Assembly (NCBI RefSeq): GCF_020360975.1
Contig: NW_025408667.1
Location: 186,001 to 250,000 of the forward strand
DNA from: Hirsutella rhossiliensis
Lineage: Eukaryota > Ascomycota > Sordariomycetes > Hypocreales > Ophiocordycipitaceae
Direction: 5' to 3'
DNA: 64,000 bases
In this document: positions 59,738 through 64,000 of the stretch, one piece after another
How positions within the stretch are numbered: position 1 is the first letter of the stretch
Layout of the letters: the number at the start of each line of letters is the position of its first letter
Made by a program: the position numbers and the translations under genes
Notes under the pieces: model-generated
What the model was told of the DNA's origin: nothing
The model's input: the letters and a program-made list of their open reading frames with translations, nothing else
Databases searched by the model: none

Positions 59738-61142
59738 GTTTATAGTATAAAGGGTTATTAGCCTATAAGTAGTTAAGCTTAATAGTCTTTTAATAAGGGT
59801 TTATAATAAGATTAATATTAACTTTCTTTACTAAGCCTCCTTTAACCTACTACTTAAATAAGAAGTAGCGGACGCTTAACCGCTTATAATTAAAGTAAAG
59901 GAAGATAATAAATTTAAGGTTAAGGAGATATAGGCTATATACTAGAAAAAGGTTAGCTAAGAGAAACGCTAAGAGGTCTTTATAAAGTAGTATAGGTACC
60001 TTAACTTAACGTAAGAACCTATATATAAGTTTATAAGAGTTATAGCTATTAATAAGTTTAAGGCTTTATATAGACTAATAAATAAGAATAATAAACTAAT
60101 AAACTATTAATAGTAGCTTAAGCTAAGACTATAAAGTAAGTAAAGTAAAAGTATTAGTTATAATAATATAAGCGTAATAGTATAAGTAAAAATAAAAATA
60201 GCGTTTATTTTAAGGTAGAGCCCTTAGACTACCTAAGCTTATTCCTTATTATCGTTACCTTTATCCTTATTATTATTATTATTATTATTATCTTTATTAG
60301 CCTCCTCCTTTTTATTAGTAGCGGCGGCGCTCGTAGCCCTTTAAGCCTATAAGCTAGTTAGCGGTAGTAGCGGCTTTAAGGGTAAAAGGGCGGCGGCTAG
60401 CGTTAGCGGTGGCGGTAAGGGTAGTAGTAATAGTAGAGGTAAGTATAGCTAAAGGGACCGCTAATAAGGCGACGGAGGCGGTATCCCTAGCGCTAAGGGC
60501 GTTAAAGGTAAAAGTAAAAGAGTAAAGGAGTAAGGACTTACTTAAGTATAAGGCCCTACCGCTTAAGGGCGCGGAGGTTATAGTATATAGCGGCGGCGGC
60601 GGTAAGGCGCTTTTTAGTAGCCCCCTACGCTTACCTATATACGCTAGCTTTTTAAGCTAATACTATAGTAAGTAAGATAGGAGGCGCTGCCTTATAGGCG
60701 CGGCTAGCGCGCGCGTATTAATAATAGCTATTACTATAGCGGCGCCTAACTTAGTCGGAGTAGTTAAGCTCTTATAACGCGTAACGTATATAAGGGGCTA
60801 AGTAGGCGGCGCCGGCTTATACTTAGCGCTTATACTTTAATAGGTTAGCGGAAAATATTTATTACGCTTACTTAACTATAGACTTATAAGGGTAGTAGAG
60901 ATAGAGGTAGGGGCTAAGGGGCTAAGCGTTATAAGTAGCGGTAGGGATAGTATTATTACTTTAAAGGGTAACGTAAGGGCAGCTAGTATAGTAGAAGTAA
61001 TAGCGGCGGCGGTAGACGTAGTAGTAAGGGCATAGGTAGGAGCGGCGGTAGTAGTAGAGCTATTATTAGCCGCGGCTAGTATAGCGTCGATAAATAACTC
61101 TATATACTCTAAGAAGGAGGAGGTAAGGAAGGGGGAGGTAGA
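59738..61142 (+). mobile_element. Gypsy 3' part: integrase tail, chromodomain, antisense frame
   Basis: Collinear with about 7255-8670 of gypsy A. The plus strand gives the integrase end and chromodomain (to about 60120). The minus strand carries the second copy of the accessory frame (60234-61142), truncated at its start by the solo LTR that follows. GCC-type triplet runs are shorter than in A. Confidence 0.75.
60234..61142 (-). pseudogene. Antisense accessory frame, second copy
   Basis: Homologous to 7751-8670 and in the same antisense position relative to pol, ending at a TAA at 60234-60236. The Asn-rich tail, Ala-rich middle and the FVDAI-type region near 61080 can be followed. It has more CG-to-TA changes than copy A. 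Retention in two copies shows the region is a regular part of this family. Confidence 0.45.
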
Positions 61143-61711
61143 TTCTTAAGGTATATAAGTAATAGCGGAATTTTAGGATATTAAGGAATTATATAGAACT
61201 ATATAGTAAAGGGAAAGACGGAGTATAAGGTACGATTTTTAACGGAGTTTATTAGTAATATATTAGTATATAGGAGAGGTATTAAAGTTAATAATTCTAT
61301 ATTTATTTACTAGCGGACATACTACCTTATATAGATAATTATAGCTAAACGGAAGAACTTTTTAGGACTAGATTTAAGCTACTATATAGCCCTAAGACTA
61401 AGGAATTTAGTAATACCTTAAGTATAGCTAGAAGTATCTTAGTTCCGCTAAATTTTATATTTAAAGGAGGTTAGTTTTACCGGTATTCTTAAGAGGTCTT
61501 AGCTAGTATTCTAAGCTAGCTTTATTCCTTTAATTCTAGATTATACGATAACTAGCCGCCCGTTTAATATATAATAATATAAAATATAGCGAGCGATTCT
61601 TACTTTATATAATAGGATTATATCTATAATTAATATACTACTTATTAGCTTATATAATTAAGAGAGTATATTATAGCTACTTTATTTATAATAGGAAAAC
61701 ACCGTTCCTTA
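61143..61711 (-). repeat. RIP-mutated solo LTR (family of 48674-49240)
   Basis: 569 bp, the reverse complement of 48674-49240 with nearly every CA and TG changed to TA. It cuts the antisense frame of the gypsy fragment on the left. The sequence on the right (61712 on) does not continue gypsy, so one flank was lost. Confidence 0.8.
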
Positions 61712-62226
61712 TAGCCTCCCTTAAAGAGTAGATTTATATACTCTTTACTAATCTATTTATAGTAGTATATATATAAGGTAAAAACCTTTTTTAGGAAAAC
61801 TACTCTTATACTTAAATAAGATATATAAAAACCTATTCTTTCTTAGGAAAAAAGTCCTTAAGTATATACTAATAGAGAAACTTATAGTAGGAAAAATTTA
61901 TAGTTATAATAATTATTTATAGGAAAACCTTATATAAAGTAAAACCTATTATTACTAAGAAAATCTCTATAGATAAAAACCTAGTAAATATATCTCTAGG
62001 AAAACTAATAAAAGGAAAAACTTAATAAGGGAAAGATATAAAAAGTATAAGAAATATCTAAAAACCCCTTTTTATTACTTAGGAACTTATTTTAAGAATA
62101 GACCGTCTCTAAATTTATAAAGTAATTTAGGTCTTAATTCCTTAGTAAAAGTATAAGCTATATTATCTTTTAATTTAATATAAAAACCTTTAATTTCTCC
62201 TTCTCTTATACTAGTTTTAGTATAGT
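61712..62226. other. Unassigned AT-rich stretch with scattered aggaaaa boxes
   Basis: Around ten copies of a short aggaaaa/taggaaaac motif at irregular spacing between solo LTR and copia LTR. No frame. Confidence 0.4.
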
Positions 62227-64000
62227 TCTTATAAAGAGAGATATAAGAAGTATATAAAAATATACGAAGGTAAAATTAAAAGTAAGGGGTCGTATAGGTA
62301 AGGTAGAGAGATTTAATTCTTACGGGAGTAGTAATAAAGGTAAGGGAGTAATTATTATATTGCCTTAATTATCCTTCTTTCCTCTATCTAACGCCTCTCT
62401 TTATACCTATTTAGTATCTTAATTAATAAAGAAGATCCTACTTAAAGAAGCTACTAATGTCCTTTTAACTACCGAGCTTTTTACTGGTTTTTCCCCTCCT
62501 TTCTAGCCGTTGCCGGTATATCCGTCTTATCTTTCGCTACCTTTATAGGAAGCTATCGCTACTTTTACTTCCCCTCTTACCCCTACCCTCCTCTCTATAC
62601 CTCTTTTTAGCTCCTTCCTTAAAACCTGTTTTTTAGCTCCCTAGGTCCCTCGTGCTAAGGGATATCTCTAAGAACTACGAAATTAGGCTATGCTTCGCGA
62701 TATACCCCCTTAGCTATAGCCTGCCTTTATAGAAAGGGTAAAGCTAAATACCTAGGCCGGTAAGCGTATAGAGGAGGTCTTAGTTTATACTTATCCCTTA
62801 GTTAAGAAATCCGGGTTTTAGCCCTAGGCTCTTTTAGACCTACTTTAGGAAAAGGGGCCTTAAGGAGGAAATTAAGTCCTATAAGAAAAGGAGGCTTCTC
62901 TAAGGATAAGTCCCTAAAAAGGGGGCCTTTAAGAAGAATAAGTCCTAATTAAGCTAGGGGCCCTCCTTTAGGATAAGTCCTAATTCCTCTCTTTAGCTAT
63001 AGACGTCTCCTTCCTCCTACGTGCTATTAGCTCCTCTTATAGACTCTTAAGGCGGGCCTCTAAGGATAGCTTCTCTTAAACGTCTTCTAGCTTAATTTAC
63101 TATAAAAAGACAGCTAGCTTCTACTTCGGTAAGGGCTTCGTAAGACCGTTAGCTTTTATTAATACCGTTAGAACCTAATAGACGGAAATAAGTCCCCTTT
63201 AGACCTCTTAGCGTAACTAATACTAGTAGATATCGATATACTATAGCTAGGTCGATAGCTTACTATTTTCTTCTATAAGAATCCGTATAGTCTATATATT
63301 ATTATATTCTATAGCTAATAGGGACGGAATTTATAGTCGTAACGATATAAGTAGCCGGCTAAGGAAAATCGCTTCCTTTAACGCTTTTAAAAGAGCTAGT
63401 AGCTCTGCCTCCGTGCTCGAAGTCGTAATAGTAGCTTATTTTAAAGCTCTCTAAGCAATAGCTCCTCTAAAAAGGGATATAATATACCCCTATAAGCTCT
63501 TTCTATCTAAGGAATTATCTATAAAGGACGAATTACTTAAATAAAGGAAGATTTCGGCAGCTAATTTCTATCCCTACCCTCCTAGGCGTAGACTATATAA
63601 TCTCGTTAAATAAAGATAAAGGATTGCTTAGTCTATTACTTCTTAGTGCCTAGGGCTAGGATTCTAGTTATGCCTAGCTAGCTAAGAGACCGTAAAAGAG
63701 ATATCCGGTCTAGTATAAATAGCTAAAAAAAGCAAGGAGCCTACCTTCTATTAATATTAGTATTTCTCTTGCTCCCTAGCTTAAAAGGACGGATTAGGTA
63801 AAAGCTCTTTATCTAATATAAGCGTAGAGGGAAGCTTTTTATCGAGGGAATTAGGGAGGAATTTATAGGCGACCTTATCGATATAGCCGTCTTAGGTAAG
63901 CTAGATAGTCCGTTAGGACCTATTCTAAAGGATTTATATCCCTAAGAACTACTTTAGCTCCCTTAGCCTAGTTATCTTATACCTTTATTATAGGCCTTAT
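62227..64000 (-). mobile_element. Copia C family element, minus strand, running off the window
   Basis: It starts with the 476-bp 3' LTR (62227-62702, reverse complement), then RNase H (about 63100-63450) and reverse transcriptase toward the window end. This mirrors 31850-33578 of C1. It retains somewhat more CA/TG than C1 near 62450-62690. The 5' part lies outside. Confidence 0.8.

Overview
The window looks like a gene-free, repeat-packed heterochromatic block from a filamentous ascomycete (Pezizomycotina). Almost every CpA and TpG has become TpA while CpG, CpC and CpT largely survive, which is the signature of repeat-induced point mutation (RIP). Stop codons created from CAG, CAA and TGG close every frame, and outside one island at 23.1-26.2 kb I see no long intact reading frame. 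I found no host gene, rRNA or intact tRNA, and no bacterial or CRISPR feature. A pericentromeric or other AT-type repeat block is likely, but nothing here proves the chromosomal position.

Layout. 1-424: truncated LTR-like repeat. 425-9.6 kb: a minus-strand Tad-like LINE (family 'LINE1') split by a complete Ty3/gypsy chromovirus (copy A, 2444-9427; 186-bp LTRs, 5-bp target duplication gtaag). Copy A carries an extra antisense reading frame between the chromodomain and the 3' LTR. 9.6-12.3 kb: gypsy gag remnant (minus) and unassigned sequence. 12.3-13.3 kb: 3' end of a Ty1/copia element ('C' family, 478-bp LTR). 13.3-18.9 kb: another minus LINE1 copy cut by a possible tRNA-derived SINE, a solo C LTR and a small gag-only LTR element (16284-18154; 174-bp LTRs). 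18.9-21.1 kb: unassigned sequence and a gag-like frame. 21.4-35.0 kb: a second minus-strand Tad-like LINE ('LINE2'), interrupted by the GC-rich non-autonomous LTR element at 23127-26165 and by copia copy C1 (27.7-33.6 kb). 35.9-40.6 kb: the most complete LINE1, plus strand, with ORF1 zinc knuckles, endonuclease, RNase H and a C-terminal CCHC. 41-46 kb: remnants including a minus-strand gypsy integrase. 46.1-49.3 kb: LTR-like repeat, LINE1 fragment with the empty target site of gypsy A, and a second gag-only element carrying two nested solo LTRs. 49.3-61.1 kb: gypsy copies B (plus), an inverted gypsy fragment and a further plus fragment, with copia C2 (53.7-57.9 kb) inside. 61.1-64 kb: a RIP-mutated solo LTR and a minus-strand copia running off the window.

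The elements work together only as a nested record of transposition and silencing. The exception is the 23.1-26.2 kb element. It has identical-length 430-bp LTRs, TG...CA ends and almost no RIP inside, and its interior is built of tandem arrays rather than gag or pol. The outermost ~120 bp of its right LTR has the RIP pattern of the surrounding DNA, as if mutation had leaked in from the flank. Boundaries come from pairwise reading of copies within the window. Family names rest on motifs visible through the mutations, and no database search was possible.
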